A stretch of 64,000 bases of DNA from Chimonanthus salicifolius (Eukaryota > Streptophyta > Magnoliopsida > Laurales > Calycanthaceae), in NCBI GenBank assembly GCA_013350335.1, contig CM023540.1:31661175-31725174 (forward strand). The letters run 5' to 3'. The stretch's first letter is position 1; the number at the start of each line of letters is the position of its first letter. The translations under genes were made by a program, and so were the position numbers. The notes below the pieces were generated by a model. That model saw only the letters and a program-made list of their open reading frames with translations, was not told where the DNA came from and searched no databases. Shown piece by piece: positions 47,626 to 59,660 of the stretch.

Positions 47626-50175
47626 ATGGGCCTTCTCGACAAACTCTGGGACGACACGGTGGCCGGGCCCAGGCCGGATAATGGCCTCAGCAAGCTCCGG
47701 AAATACTCTACGTTCAACTCCCGTCAGAATCTCCGCAAAGGTCAGTCGTCTCACCCCGGCGCACGTTAGACTCTTCGGCTCTTCCTTTTCGAGAAATGAT
47801 ACGTTGGGATGATGAAATCCTTAGAGCAAGGCTGAGATTGTTGAGAATTTATTTCAAGTTATGAAAAAAGATCAATTGAAGAAATATATTTATCAAAATT
47901 AATTTAAAGAAAATTTTCTTTTAAAGGTCACAATTTTAGTGAATTTGTAGTGATTGATTTGATCTTTAATACGTGTTAAGTATAGATTAATTAAGGACTT
48001 CTCAATTCACATGGAGTATGAATCTGAGATTATAATCATCACAGTTATTAAATTAATTTATTTCATTGTAGAAGTGTGAGTGAAGAGAAAATTAATATGA
48101 ATAAGGGTAAATTATTAGTTATAATCAAATTTTACCCTACATTTGTCGATTTTATCTCTGAAATACTCTTTATTATATTATTATTCTAATAATTAAATTT
48201 ATATTTAACAGTAACCGGGAGAGGTTTGAGAGAATCTCTGCCAGGTCATTTCAGGAGTTGTGATCTTATCTTATCATTAAGAAAACGGATGGCTGAATAT
48301 ATTACTTGGAATTATCAAAATTTAAAAAAATATGAGATTTGTTGTATCATTTAAAATTTTGATTTTTAATTTCAATCTAAAGGTGAGATCTATCAAATAA
48401 AAAAATTAATTTATTATTAGATAGACCCCTCATACAAACACTCTGCTTTTCGCTAATTTTGCCCTTTTTAACTTGTATTAAGATACACTTGCAGTGTAAT
48501 TAAATCTAACTTCTATGTATTATTAAAATTTTATAGTCTTTAACGATCATATTTAAAATAAATTCTATAGAATTACAGATTACGATCATCATTAGTTTTT
48601 AATATCTTTATTTATTGATTTAAATTGAGTTTAATTGAATTCACAGTCAACTGATTTTAAATGAATAACTTTTCATAAACAGGAGGTGAGGAAAAATCTT
48701 ACTCAATTCCTTATTAATCCTTTATTGTTTCGTCTAATCCTGTTTTGGGCTGGGACTTGCCGTGGCAGAATCGGACAGATCTTACGGAGACGATATGTCG
48801 GACGACGGGGCGAGGGTTACTAGGAGCATCATGATCGTGAAGCCACCCGGAATTCCGTCGCCCGGTCCGTCTTCTCCTGCTTCCACCGGATCTACGCCGC
48901 CGGTATCTCCATTTGCCGGTAAGATTGTGAGAACTGGTAAATTCACTTGGATATTTTCTCAATGACCAAAATGCACCCAGATAAGAAGGAAATGACTTCT
49001 TTGGTGTGAGTTTTGAAACCTACGAGCATAGGCATCTTGGCCGTTGAAATTGGGGGCATGAATGGACGACTTAGATGAAAAATGTCAAGGGTCTACATTC
49101 AATGCACCTACTGACATAAATGATTACATCATGGGCCCATGATTTGGACGGCCTGGATCGGTGCATCTTTGTTTCTAGGTGGTCCCGTTGCATGGCAGCA
49201 ATTAGTGTGGTTATGAGATGTCTTAAAATTTTCAAGATTGTAAGTAAAATTATTAATCACATTAGTGGGGTCCTACTCTATCTATTGACAAGACTGACCC
49301 TGATAGCCACCAGCAACTACACAACTTGTTACTTTTTAGTGAGACAGTACAGATGATTCATTACAAGTGGAAAAAGATATTATAGACATAGAAAGGTTAA
49401 TTTAGTCATTTAAGTGTTTGCATCTTTTTCAATTTAAAATGCGAATAAGTTGCTATATAAATTGATTTTCTAAGTTTGGTGATATCTAAAATTCAGAAAA
49501 ATCTCAGCCGTCCGATGTGCATTATCCAATAGCTAATGTTGTTTGACTAGTTTTAATCTGGTTATCACTTATCAGCATACATTAGTATTTCCCCCTATAA
49601 CTGGAAAGAAATTTAGTTCATTTCATAAGAGCCTGCAAGTGTTCGTTCTTGCCTGTTGAAAGCACTTGGTTTTATAAAGAATAATTATTAAATCTAACTT
49701 AATGCTATATTTTTATTGAATCTGGCATTAATAATCATGGGTGCACATTAGAAATGCAAAATTTTAAGTCAGATGAAAAAGAAAATAGAGTAAGGGGTTG
49801 CCCTGAGAGTCAAGATGTTAGTCTCATGAAGTAGGATCTTGAGTTTGACTTACGCTCAATTCCAACGGATCACTCTCTGTGGACTTAATGGGCGTGTTGG
49901 ATTGATAGATTTTTTACACATACATATGGGATTAGTCTCATCTTCAATATGAAATGTGGATATCTATGTTATAAAAAAAATACTGCATATTACACTATTT
50001 TCTTTTGGGTTTAGATCTAAACTCTTAGCTTAGAAGTATTGATGGTGATTATTGTATAATTTGTGGATCAGTAGGGAGAGATCGGAACCGTTTTCGCAGA
50101 AAATCATCGTCGGACGCCTTCGAAAGACCGGAGAGGACCGGATCCAGGGTCCCTTCTCCTCCCTTTGAGGTTTGA
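47626..50175 (+). CDS. DRM1: Dormancy-associated/auxin-repressed protein (DRM1/ARP), three exons
   Basis: Small, largely disordered plant protein whose family transcripts mark dormant or growth-arrested tissue and fall with auxin; biochemical role unknown. Exons: 47626-47740, 48769-48918, 50075-50175 (TGA). Phases 1 and 1 join cleanly into 366 nt, 121 residues. Conserved blocks: MGLLDKLWDDTVAGPRPDNG and LSKLRKYSTF in exon 1; VTRSIMIVKPPG and SPASTGSTPPVSPFAG in exon 2; RFRRKSSSDAFERPE and the C-terminus SPPFEV in exon 3. For exon 3 I chose the acceptor TAG at 50072-50074 rather than CAG three bases upstream, because using the latter would put TAG in frame. The start is the conserved MxLLDKLWD Met. 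No indels. Confidence 0.95.
48919..50074 (+). other. DRM1 intron 2 with a SINE insertion
   Basis: 1.16-kb intron holding the family 2 SINE at about 49793-49980, inserted roughly 95 bases before the acceptor of exon 3. The rest is AT-rich and featureless. Confidence 0.7.
49793..49980 (+). repeat. SINE-like element, family 2, in DRM1 intron 2
   Basis: Order of words: ggggttgccctgagagtc, catgaagtaggatcttgagtttgactt (B-box-like), atcactctctgtggacttaatg, gtgttggattgatag, catatgggattagtctcatcttcaat, ggatatctatgttat and an A run. It matches 55231-55420 throughout. Presumed tRNA-derived by its 5' wording. Confidence 0.7.
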
Positions 50176-51013
50176 ACTGTTGAGCAAAATGTGTGAGGGA
50201 GGGAGAGTGAGGAGTGTTTGTTTCTGTGTTTATGTGTGTTTGCATGTTTCCAAGCTTTCATGTTTGCATGTATAAGTGAGGTGAAAGGGGCTGGGCTCTT
50301 TGTATATGGTTAGTTGGGTTTTAGAGAGAGTTTGTAATCTGTAATATAGAGTAGAAATGGTATGTTAATGTAGTAAAGGCTTCTTTTCTTCTCCATTTTC
50401 CATTTCTGATCTTAAGCTGCAGGGAAAGATTTCTTTACGGTTTTTTTTTTTTTTTTTTTTTCCATTTACCGATTTTTGTAAGTGAAATGTTAAACCCATG
50501 GTAGGATGGCACTTTCTCACTCGATTTTGGCTAGAAAAAACCGAGTTTGAGTTGGCTGATTTTGAAAATTTTACAGAAAAATATTTGTTAAAGAGATTTG
50601 TTAATGTAAGTAAAAATTTAAAATTTTACTCGTTAAAATACAAAAAATTAAAATTTCTGAATTTTCTATAACTTGTCAAAAAAATAAAAAATGTAAAAGA
50701 AAGTCAAAACGGCGAAGGAGGACTCCACTTTCAAACTTTTTAAGTGCGACCCATTAAGTGGCCGACCATGGACGAAGGTGCGCAAAAGGGCGCGGCAGTA
50801 GTGAGAATTCATGCTAACTTTTTATGGGGGTTAAGATTTGCACGGACATGGTAGAAATAATTGCAGACTAAGTGTTTTTTTTTTCATTCTAAATTTCCTT
50901 AAAATAAAATGTGAAATGATCATACGTGTTAGGAGTCACGTATCAGTGATGTAGGACTTTTAACGCCCCATTTTTACATTTTTCTCTCCTCACACAGTTC
51001 CAAACATTGAGAT

Positions 51014-51383
51014 TGAGGGTGAAACTCGGGTCGGGTTTTGACCCGATCTGCATGACCCGACGTGAGAAATCAATCGGGTCAGGTCAGCGGGTCGGGTCGG
51101 GTTGAGAAAATATAAACTCACATTGAATTTGGGTTGGGGCAGGTTGTGGGATTTTCAAGATAACCCGACTCGACCAGATCAAACTTGACTTGACTCGGTT
51201 AAATTTAGGATAAAATGAGTTTAAAATGCAGGTCGGGTCAAAATTCGAGTTGAGACAGGTTATAATTCGGGTCGGATTGGATTGAGAAGTTCGGGTTGGG
51301 TCGAGTTTTATATTTCAATAAGTCGGATTGAGTTGGTTGTTAAAATACCTGATCTGACTCAGTTTAATTTCAGCTCTAATTGA
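51014..51383. mobile_element. hAT-like GGGTCGGG-rich element
   Basis: Starts TTGAGGGTGAAACTCGGGTCGGG and ends near TTTCAGCTCTAATT, whose reverse complement (TTAGAGCTGAAA) weakly mirrors the start. The interior is a string of CGGGTCGGGTTG/ACCCGAC words. No transposase. Confidence 0.5.
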
Positions 51384-52359
51384 AATATCACAATCCACCC
51401 TTTTTAGAACCAGAGTCGTCTTTGACTCTGTCACACAACACACTCATGTTCGAGAGTTGAATTATATTCTGATACTATTTGTAATGACTTATCGCATTAG
51501 TACAATATAATCTATTTTGAGCCTACCTGCAAGGTCTGCACGACTTTGTTTTGCTATGGATTTTATACCCGATCTTTCTATCCAACGCATCGCCACTTCA
51601 TTTCAATTTACATTATTGATGATCATCTTAAATTTTTGTCCGAGTGAGCATATGCATCTAAACATTATTATATTATAAATCTGATGGTTATTCTAAAATC
51701 TTAATTTATGAAGACACATGGTTGATACTTTCACGGTTTCACCACTTGATGCCTAATGGTCAACTAACACAATAATTTAATGACATTCATCTTCCATTGT
51801 TTTGGGAAGCTCAGTTTTCTCTTTAACTTGAAGAAGCAAAGGTAACAAACGTCTCTTTCAGTCATTGACTTTAAGGATTGTGACTACTCCACCTTTGCTA
51901 CATCAATAATGGAAGTATAGAAGTTTCGGATGGCCATCTATATACCTTATTTTTTCTAAGGGATAACTTATTTTAAAAGTTTATATGAAAATTATTATTT
52001 TCTCCTTCAATTTTTTAAAGAGATAATTCCTCCATACTAAGTTGAAGGGTAAAATGGCAATTTCATATAGAAATTTGAAATGAGATGTCTCTTAAAAGAA
52101 AAATAAGGTGTCTAAATGGCTACCCAAGTTTATATATATATATATATATAATGAATTCATCTAGTTAAATCAAATTGTATTTAAAAATTAGACAGCGACT
52201 AATTGGATACGGATTATATTGAATAACTAGATGTGAGAGGAGAATAGATCCATTTTATTCAATATAAACCTACAATTTAAAATTTACACTGAAGTTCATG
52301 CAAACTAGTTTATGGGTGTGCATTATTTTACTTAAATATATGTGTATGCTGATCTTCCG

Positions 52360-52850
52360 CGTTCTTGTGCATACAAGACATTGCTTGGGTGGCTCTATAA
52401 GGCTCACATGGGTGAGGGCCACTGTGTTGGGTGGGTCTATTTGAAAGATATTTTCATGTGATGCTTCTCATAAAAAATTAGGTCAATTGATTTTCAAAAG
52501 TCATGATTTTTAAGAGTCCTAAAATCAATGGGAAAAAAATGGACAGTTTTTAATAAGATATAATTCCAACAGCAAAGTTAACTCAAAATAGATTCAAATT
52601 AGACAGGAATTCAAAATTCACGAGGTAGGATGCAGTAGGAGGGGGTTATGGACGGTAAGTAGGCCCTGTTTGGGCTTTGTTGCTCGTGGGAATCTCATAT
52701 TAAATTAGATAGGTTCACCCCTTTGATATCACACATACATGACACTGTGTGGTGGCCCTATAGGGCCTACATGGGTGAGGGCCACTAGGTGGTGGGTCCA
52801 TTTGAAAACTATTATGCTTCTCATTAAATTTAATGTCATTAGCATTGTTA
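52360..52850 (+). repeat. Dispersed repeat family 3, two adjacent partial copies
   Basis: The words ggtggc(t/c)ctata(a/g)ggc(t/c), acatgggtgagggccact and gggt(c)tatttgaaa occur at about 52388 and again at about 52751. The first copy continues with aaaaattaggtcaattgattttcaaaagtcatg, as in 63660-63700. Confidence 0.6.
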
Positions 52851-52959
52851 TGCTAGGTTAGGTAAAATCCATACTAGCGCCAAGCATCACAACTCTTTCC
52901 ACAAGAACATTTAAACTTGAAAGGAAAAAAAGAAGGAACAACCAAGTGATTGCTGATTA

Positions 52960-53260
52960 GGGATGGAAATGGGTCGGGTTGGGCCTAATCCCACGCGGTG
53001 GCGAGCCCGACCATTTATGCAAGAAAAGCCTGAGCATGTTCGGGCTTGAAACATGTGACTGGCCTGAATTCAATAAGTTTGGCAAGCCCGAAGGGAAGTG
53101 TTTAGCCCAACAAAGAGCTCGAGTAAAAGTGTATGTGGCTCTTTACATGGGATGGGATGGGTTTCCAAGTCGGGTTTGTCTTCTGCACTGGAGCATGTAT
53201 AAACTACAGCCCAGCCCGATTACTAATCAGGGTTCATCTTTTGATCAAGTTTGAGCCGAA
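52960..53260. mobile_element. hAT-like element fragment
   Basis: Starts TTAGGGATGGAAATGGGTCGGGTTGGGCC, a TAGGG-type hAT terminus, and is rich in GCCCGA words up to GTTTGAGCCGA near 53256. The right terminus is unclear; the 91-codon frame within is spurious. Confidence 0.45.
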
Positions 53261-53349
53261 GAAACAGGGGGCTGAATATTGATGCTCAAGCCCTCTTTTT
53301 TATTATTATAAATAATACTTTTCGGGCCTGTAGACTTTTAGACGGTATT

Positions 53350-54630
53350 TCTTTATTTTATTTTTTTAAAATGGTAAAATAGAATATATTAAAAGCATCA
53401 GAGGTGTAAAAAGTGAGTATAATAAAAAGAGAAAAAACCAGCAGCCCCTTACACTAAAAAAAGATACCCCAATGAACAAAAGAAACTAGAAAAGGCTAAT
53501 ACACTCTTCCCAAACACACATTAGGAGACTTTCAGCACCATTATGAAAAACTCTATTATTGCGTTCCCGCCAAATACCCCACATGCTGGCTAAGAGGGCT
53601 AGCGCTGTATAATGATGCACTTAATGATGTATTAAAAATCTTCTGAAGGATAATTGAGTGACTGATGAAGGCATAGTTCACTTAATATTGAACTTATTCA
53701 GGATGACATTCCAAATTGAAGTCGCGAAGGAACAATGGATGAAAAGGTTGTCAACATCTGCAAAAGTAAGAAGATACAGAGGACAAGCACTGATTAATAC
53801 CCTTTTTCGCTTGCACAAGTTGTCGTGAGTAAGAATCTTTTTCAAACCCCATTTCATAAGAATCTTTTTCAAACCCCATTTCATCTCCACATGCAATGCT
53901 CCAATTGGGGTTTGGTTGCTAGTATTTGTATTACTCAAATGTTTGAAAAGCTTGATTCGAGGATGGCTACAGTGCCTACTGTCTATAGAGCATTTCGAGT
54001 TGTGGCTGCAATGTGCTCTTGAGAAACCATTTTCTCCAACCTAAAGCTTGCAAAGGCCATAAAGCTCTTATAGCTTTGTCCCAATTTCTTTTTGAATTAA
54101 AAAATGATAAAAAGGCCAAAGAAAGATTCTCCATATGGGTGTCCTTATTAAGAGGCAACTGAATGCTTGCAATTTGCAAAAGCTTTTGGAGAAAATTGAG
54201 TTGCTCGCTAGAATCAAGCCCCTCTCTAGGGCTAATAAGAAAGGCAATGATCCAAATGGGATTTTGATGGAGAAGCTAAAGACAAACAACCTATGGTTTC
54301 CAATACTTCCCATAGAGAGAGAGTTGCAAAATTTTTTAGATGGTTAATATATTAGAAGAAAAAAGGGCCACGAGAGGTGCAAGTACAAGAAAGAACATAT
54401 ACACAACCCAACGATACAAGATACCCACAATCTAGTAAAACCACTAAGTAAAGAGCTAAGTTAAATCAGTACATTCTTTCAAACACATAAAATGTCGGTC
54501 ATGGAGATATTCCTAAATTCCACGAGAGACAAAGCTTGTGATGCACACTTAGCATACTCTAGTAGAAATGACTTCGAATCATTCAGCACAATTCTTAAAA
54601 AAATCTATTATTACGTTCTCCCCAGAAAGA
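53350..54630 (-). mobile_element. LINE 3' fragments with zinc-binding reverse-transcriptase-associated domain
   Basis: On the minus strand THDNLCKRKRVLISACPLYL..NLFIHCSFATSIWNVIL matches the zf-RVT domain (Cys/His spacing, HCxFAxxIW) near the end of plant LINE ORF2. Below it (53350-53600) and again at 54345-54630 lie two related 3'-UTR-like blocks (tctattattgcgttc / tctattattacgttc, tttcaaacacat), so at least two minus-strand LINE ends are stacked. A 27-bp segment is duplicated at 53831-53884. Confidence 0.7.
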
Positions 54631-54639
54631 GAGAGAGGT

Positions 54640-55110
54640 ACAATTTGAGCCGGGCTTAACCCGAAATTGCATGAAAATTCTTAGAAGTTCATTTGGGTTC
54701 GGATTGACCAGGCATGATTCGGGCTCATTTCTGGCCCAAACTAGAATTTGGGTGGCAAAAGCCTAGTACACAAAAGCCCGAGTTTGATATAAAATTCCAA
54801 GTTTGAGCCACATTCTATTGAATCTAATTTTCTTTAATTGACGTTATGTATCAATATAAATTTATGTAATACCTTTATGTTTTATAGAATAATGTAAAAG
54901 AAATCCATTCTATTTTAGGCCTAAAATAGTTCGAGCCTAGATATACTTATATACTTCAGGCTTAAAATTAGGCCAGGTCCTACAAATTTGGACTTCTTTG
55001 GGTTTGACTACTTCGATTTACTTGGATCCATACTTGAACTTAGGCCCTGGCTAGAGCAGGTCCAAAATCCGGTCTGGCCTAATTCAGGTTAACTCTAATT
55101 CTAACATAAT
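54640..55110. mobile_element. hAT-like GCCCGA-rich element fragment
   Basis: Rich in GGGCTTAACCCG, CGGGCTC, GGCCCAAACT and GGTTCGGATTG words of the same style as the other copies. Ends near AATTCAGGTTAACTCTAATT. Termini are eroded. Confidence 0.4.
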
Positions 55111-55230
55111 CTGCTAAAAAAAAACTTTAACAGCCCAATAGACTATTCAAATAGTTATCTCGAACCGCTCTGCATCATTAACCCATGCTCTTTAAAGATT
55201 TGGTAAGAAAATCCATCTCAAAGGGCTTTT

Positions 55231-55420
55231 CTGAGTTGGCTTGATGGTGAAGACGTTCAATTCATGAAGTAGGGTCTTGAGTTCGATTCATGCTCAACTC
55301 TTTCATACCACTCTCTATCGACTAAATCAATGTGTGTGGATTGAAAAGTTTACACATGTTCGTGGGATTAGTCTCACCTCCAATACGTGATAGGATACCC
55401 ATGTTACAAAATAAAAAGGC
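55231..55420 (+). repeat. SINE-like element, family 2, best copy
   Basis: TTGGCTTGATGGTGAAGACG (A-box-like) is followed about 35 bases later by TTGAGTTCGATTC (B-box-like), then ccactctctatcgac, gtgtgtggattgaaaag, gggattagtctcacctccaa, gatacccatgttac and an A-rich end. Matches 49793-49980. Confidence 0.7.
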
Positions 55421-55662
55421 TTTAAACTGACTGCATCGGGTGAGACTCACTGAAGCATGCGAAGAAGGATACCACTCTTCACCTTTTTCACTACTTCTGC
55501 AACTTTTCATGAAAAACAAAAACATCCATCTCAAGCAAGGTCCTATTTGTTCTAACATTGAACCAAATTGCTAATGTCAAAGTTCAAGATACTTGAAATT
55601 TGGTGCACTCCAATGGTCAAAAATATCTGCACCAGAATGGAAAATTAGCCCATCCTCAACTC

Positions 55663-55669
55663 TATAAAT
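55663..55669 (+). promoter_or_regulatory. TATA box of the phylloplanin-like gene
   Basis: TATAAAT in CAACTCTATAAATTCCCTG, 89 bases before the ATG at 55758. Confidence 0.6.
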
Positions 55670-55757
55670 TCCCTGATCAGAGAGTAGTAGTACCCAAGTA
55701 CAACAATCCAACACCTTTCCATAGACACTTGTTATTCCTAACCATCACTGCACATCC

Positions 55758-56767
55758 ATGGCCTTGAAATCTCTCCTATTTGTCTCCCTCTTACTAGTAT
55801 TAATGGTGGTGGCGCCGGCTACTGCTCAACTCGGTGGGTTGGGGAATCTTCTTGGACTCATTAACATACAAGGCACTCTATACTGTACCGCCAATGGGAG
55901 TGCAAATTCCAATGGCATGTCGACCCCTGTGTTTGCAAGTAAGTTTTAACTGTATACTATGTTAGAAAACCATAACTTGATTACATTATTGAATTAGAAC
56001 CCTCTTAAAAGCTAGCCATTGAGAGTGAGTTCTACTTCAAGAATGTTATCAAGCTATGTTACCTAGGTCCTCACAAGTGGTATTAGAGCAAGTCCCGCGT
56101 GAGGGTGGTTCTGAAATTTCCACGTGCAGCCGCATAAGGACGGGTATGAAGTGGGTTAATTTGTGAATCCAAGACTCTATATAACACTTGAGGCACCCTT
56201 CTCTCAATGGTTAGCTTTTGAGAGTGAATTCTGCCTCAAGAATGTTATCATATCTCAGTTTTCTAACATACTATAATGCAAGGTCTCATCATAGTCCAAT
56301 TTTATTTGTTAAGAGCAGATTTTCACCATAATATTCATGGTCATGTATAGCTTCTGTCTCTTCAGCCCACAAAAGATGGACAATTCTGCAATCAATGTCC
56401 AGTACCAAACATTGTTTGAAAGATTGTAAATTTGTATATCAATCTCACTGTACTGAAGTATATACGGAATGTTTTTGCAGATGCATCAGTACAATTGCAA
56501 TGTGGGAACAGTGGAACAGTAATTTCCAGTACAACAACAAATTCTGCTGGGCTATTTAGTATATTATTGGACCCATTAACGACGATTCTATCGTCGCTCT
56601 TGACTGACTGCAAGCTGGTTGTTGTCACTCCTCTCACTAGCTGCAATGCTGCACTGCCTCTTGGATTTCTTCAATCAACTCTGCAGTTTCTTGGGAGGAC
56701 CCTTATCGGGCTTCTGGGGATCGTTAACGTAGGAGCCGGGGGTTTCTCCCTTGTTCCTTCCATCTAA
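55758..56767 (+). CDS. Phylloplanin-like secreted protein (Ole e 1-like family), two exons
   Basis: Related plant proteins are secreted, and tobacco phylloplanin is deposited on the leaf surface and inhibits oomycete growth. Exons 55758-55938 and 56481-56767 (TAA), joined in phase 1 (A|AT) into 468 nt, 155 residues. Seen: an N-terminal signal peptide (MALKSLLFVSLLLVLMVV ending near ATAQ), a Gly/Leu-rich LGGLGNLLGLI, INIQGTLYC, NASVQLQCG, TNSAGLFSILLDP, SSLLTDCKLVV and TSCNAALP, giving four conserved Cys (GTLYC, LQC, DCK, SCN). A predicted N-glycosylation site (NAS) is created at the exon junction. Start chosen for the signal peptide and TATA spacing. No indels. Not proven to be a true phylloplanin orthologue. 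Confidence 0.9.
55939..56480 (+). other. Intron of the phylloplanin-like gene
   Basis: A 542-base intron with donor GTAAGT and acceptor TTTTTGCAG. It contains two related phrases, gctagccattgagagtgagttctacttcaagaatgttatc (about 56012) and ggttagcttttgagagtgaattctgcctcaagaatgttatc (about 56210), apparently retroposon debris. Confidence 0.7.
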
Positions 56768-58079
56768 GAATAGTGTTGGCTTCTTTGTTCTGTAGAACAT
56801 GAAATCTTTGGCTATATTCTCCCTCTATAGGTGTTATTATCTCCCTTTCAAAGTGTTACTCTAAATATGGAATAATATCAACTCTCTTAGGCTTCATGGC
56901 ATCAATAATGTTGCTTGAGTAGGTTAGATTTCTCCCTTGTTCCCTTAAAAGAGAAGGGAATGATTATGATTATCCTTTATGGTTAAGAAGATTAGACTGT
57001 AATCTCCCTTTCCAAAGGTTATCTTTGGAAAATAATAGTATCAGCCCTGTTTGTGAGAATTGTTGTCTTTGTTGTTACTCTCAGTAAGAAATGGCACTAA
57101 AAGGATCTTATTACTTAATCAAGTCCACCATATAAAAATGGCACACAGTCTAGTCCACTCGAGTTTGAGTGAATTTTTCTATTGAAGGGGAAGTCAGAAA
57201 TGGTGAATCAAAGCTATCCAGCTAAAAAAAAGCCCGTCATGGACCTTTTCTCAAGAGGAAAATTGAGTGGAAAGCTCTGGTTCTTCTCGTTAAAATATAT
57301 GAGTAGAACTCATTTTTAAAAATCGACTATTGAAGAGAAAGTGCCATGGATGAACTCTATAATCCAAAGATCCACTGGAGATGTGGAGAACCTGACCCAT
57401 CCTTGTAATACCCCCTCTCTCATACCATGTTAAACATAAGAGTAGAATTCATCATTAAAACCGATTGTTAAGGAGAGGGTGTATCTGCATTTATAAACCC
57501 CATAATTTGAAGGTCTACTGGCAATATGAGACTTTGCTAGCACTTCTATCTCTACTGTATGAATTGGTACCTCAATCCCATGCTAGTCCGGCTCCTTTAT
57601 GGGCCTTTTGTCATTTTGCTTTTGATGAAAGATAAAAAGTACAGAAAATGAGATTCTTCTTTCTTTTTCGGCAACACAAGCACTCTTTGTCAAGAATACG
57701 AAAAATCGGACATTTCTCTCTTTTTCCAAGAAATCTATTTTTTATAAGAGAGATAAGAAAATTTATTGAAGAAAAGAGAGAAGCCTTCCTTGTTAGATAA
57801 GAAAACATTTTGTTCATTTTGAACAAAACTACAAAGTTATGGTTGTTTCATCTTCTAAAGCGTCGTTCGTCCTTCCATCCATATATAAAAAATAATTCCT
57901 TCACATGATATGTTCTTATGTTGCATCCAAAACTTTTTTCCATACAACATATTGATTTTCAATCAAAACTACTCATATTTATTTTTCAATTGAAATTAGA
58001 TCCGTTGTTTGACCGTACTGAGGTCTAAACGTTGTTACTTTCATTATGTTAATGACTAGGAAATGAGGTAGCATGCTAA

Positions 58080-58568
58080 ATGTGGACTCGACCTAACTCG
58101 GCCGATTCAGAAAAACCAAATTTAGGTTATGTATTTCTTAAAAAAAATTAAATTGAGCCAACCACTCACTAGAGTTGACCTGAAATAAATACGAGTTAGG
58201 TTGGATAAAGGGGTCCCAAACCTAAACCCAACCCTACCCGAATTAAAAAACAATGTTTAACTGATTTTTTTAACCTTTAGTAATTTTAGCCTATATACCT
58301 CTCCAAAGTTCAAAAATCTTAGCTAATTGTTTTAATTTTCTATAGCCCAATGACTCCTGTGAAGAGAAGTTCTTTTATCTTTCATTTTCTATTAAAAATA
58401 TTTTTTTAATTTCTAATTTTTGAGATTTTTTATAAAATTTGAGTTCGATCAAAATAAGTTCGTAATAAATAATTCAAGTCAAGTCAGAATAAATTAGTCA
58501 AAAATCTATTATTGGCTATAACTAACCTGACCCAAACTTACTGAATTCGATCCATTGCCACCTCTATG
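58080..58568. mobile_element. hAT-like element fragment
   Basis: The right end CGATCCATTGCCACCTCTA is the reverse complement of TAGAGGTGGCAATGGATCG, a typical plant hAT terminus. The left part (about 58085) has GGACTCGACCTAACTCGGCCG words. No transposase. Confidence 0.5.
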
Positions 58569-58682
58569 AGAAATGTAGCACCAAACTTGTACTGCACACA
58601 TTCCACATCCCACCCACCTGTGAGATGGGTTAATTGTAAAAAAAACTACACTTGAACATGGATCTTATAAAATTTCTTATCC

Positions 58683-58790
58683 AAGCTTCCATGGCCTAAT
58701 CTTGGTGTGCCCTACGAATAGTGGACTCATCCGTGAGAGTTTTACGCTGGGTATCCTGTGGTTCCCCACACATAAATTCAAAAAAAAAAA
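58683..58790 (+). repeat. SINE family 1, 3' half
   Basis: catggcctaatcttggtgtgccc..gaatagtggactcat..cctgtggttccccacacataaattc and a poly(A) run. Matches the reverse complement of 38822-38930 closely. Confidence 0.7.
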
Positions 58791-59509
58791 ATCAAGCAAG
58801 TCATGATTTTGAAGTGCACAATAGCTACAAGTGCTCAAGTTAGCACCATAAGCATTAGGCCAATAGGACCCACTTCAGCACTATTTTTACCTTTTTTTTC
58901 TTTATATCTATCTATCTCTTGTGAATTAGACTCCTTCCCAATTTATTCCATTTTAAGATATTGCATGAATAAAAAAATTATTTTAAAGTCATCCAATTTT
59001 AGCCCATAAAAATGGCTTCATTTGTTGAGTCTAGGCGATGTTTGGTACTTATTTCTTTTAATCAAATGCCTTCCCCTTCCTATGACCTAGGTGGGCCCCG
59101 CATATAGGATTGTGGGTGAATCCTTATAAAATTAACACAAATTTGGGTGGTCCTTCAATCTTTACCCATTGAACATGCAAGGGTTGGTTTCCCATTTCAC
59201 CATCATGACCTTGGGTTTGAATATTCTTTGGACCTGAGTTCTGAATATATATATTGGACCTTCAAAATATTGACGATCTACCTTTAAAAATTGACACATA
59301 TCAAATATATTAGCAAATATTTTAATCCATACAGTGTTTGTAACATACCATACACTGCATGCATGTATATGACATACCAAGTTCTTAATCAACATAAAAA
59401 ATTTAAAATAGTGAAACTTTGGATTATTACAGCCTCTGCTCTCCTAACAAATGAATTGGATCATGCACATCAAATTCAAGCAATTTACCTATCATTTTGA
59501 CTGCCCAGG

Positions 59510-59660
59510 ATCACCTGGGTGACATCGCCCAATGGACAACAAGCCCATTAAAAATACCTTTCAAATGGATCTGCCCGTCCCCTAGACCCCACCAATGTGG
59601 GCCCAGAAGGCCACCTGGGCACTGTCGCGCATGCACGACACCACCGAGGTGAACCATATG
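59510..59660 (-). repeat. Dispersed repeat family 3, minus-strand copy
   Basis: On the minus strand gtgcccaggtggccttctgggcccacattggtgggg..gatccatttgaaaggta is the 5' part of the family as seen at 63570-63640 and 52380-52450. Confidence 0.45.

Larger units (their letters stand above)
50176..55757. other. Spacer between DRM1 and the phylloplanin-like gene, TE debris
   Basis: Holds a T run (50440-50461), hAT-like elements (51014-51383, 52960-53260, 54640-55110), family 3 repeats (52360-52620, 52725-52850), LINE 3' fragments on the minus strand (53350-54630), a (TA)n tract (52132-52150), a family 2 SINE (55231-55420) and the promoter of the next gene. No host gene seen. Confidence 0.75.
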
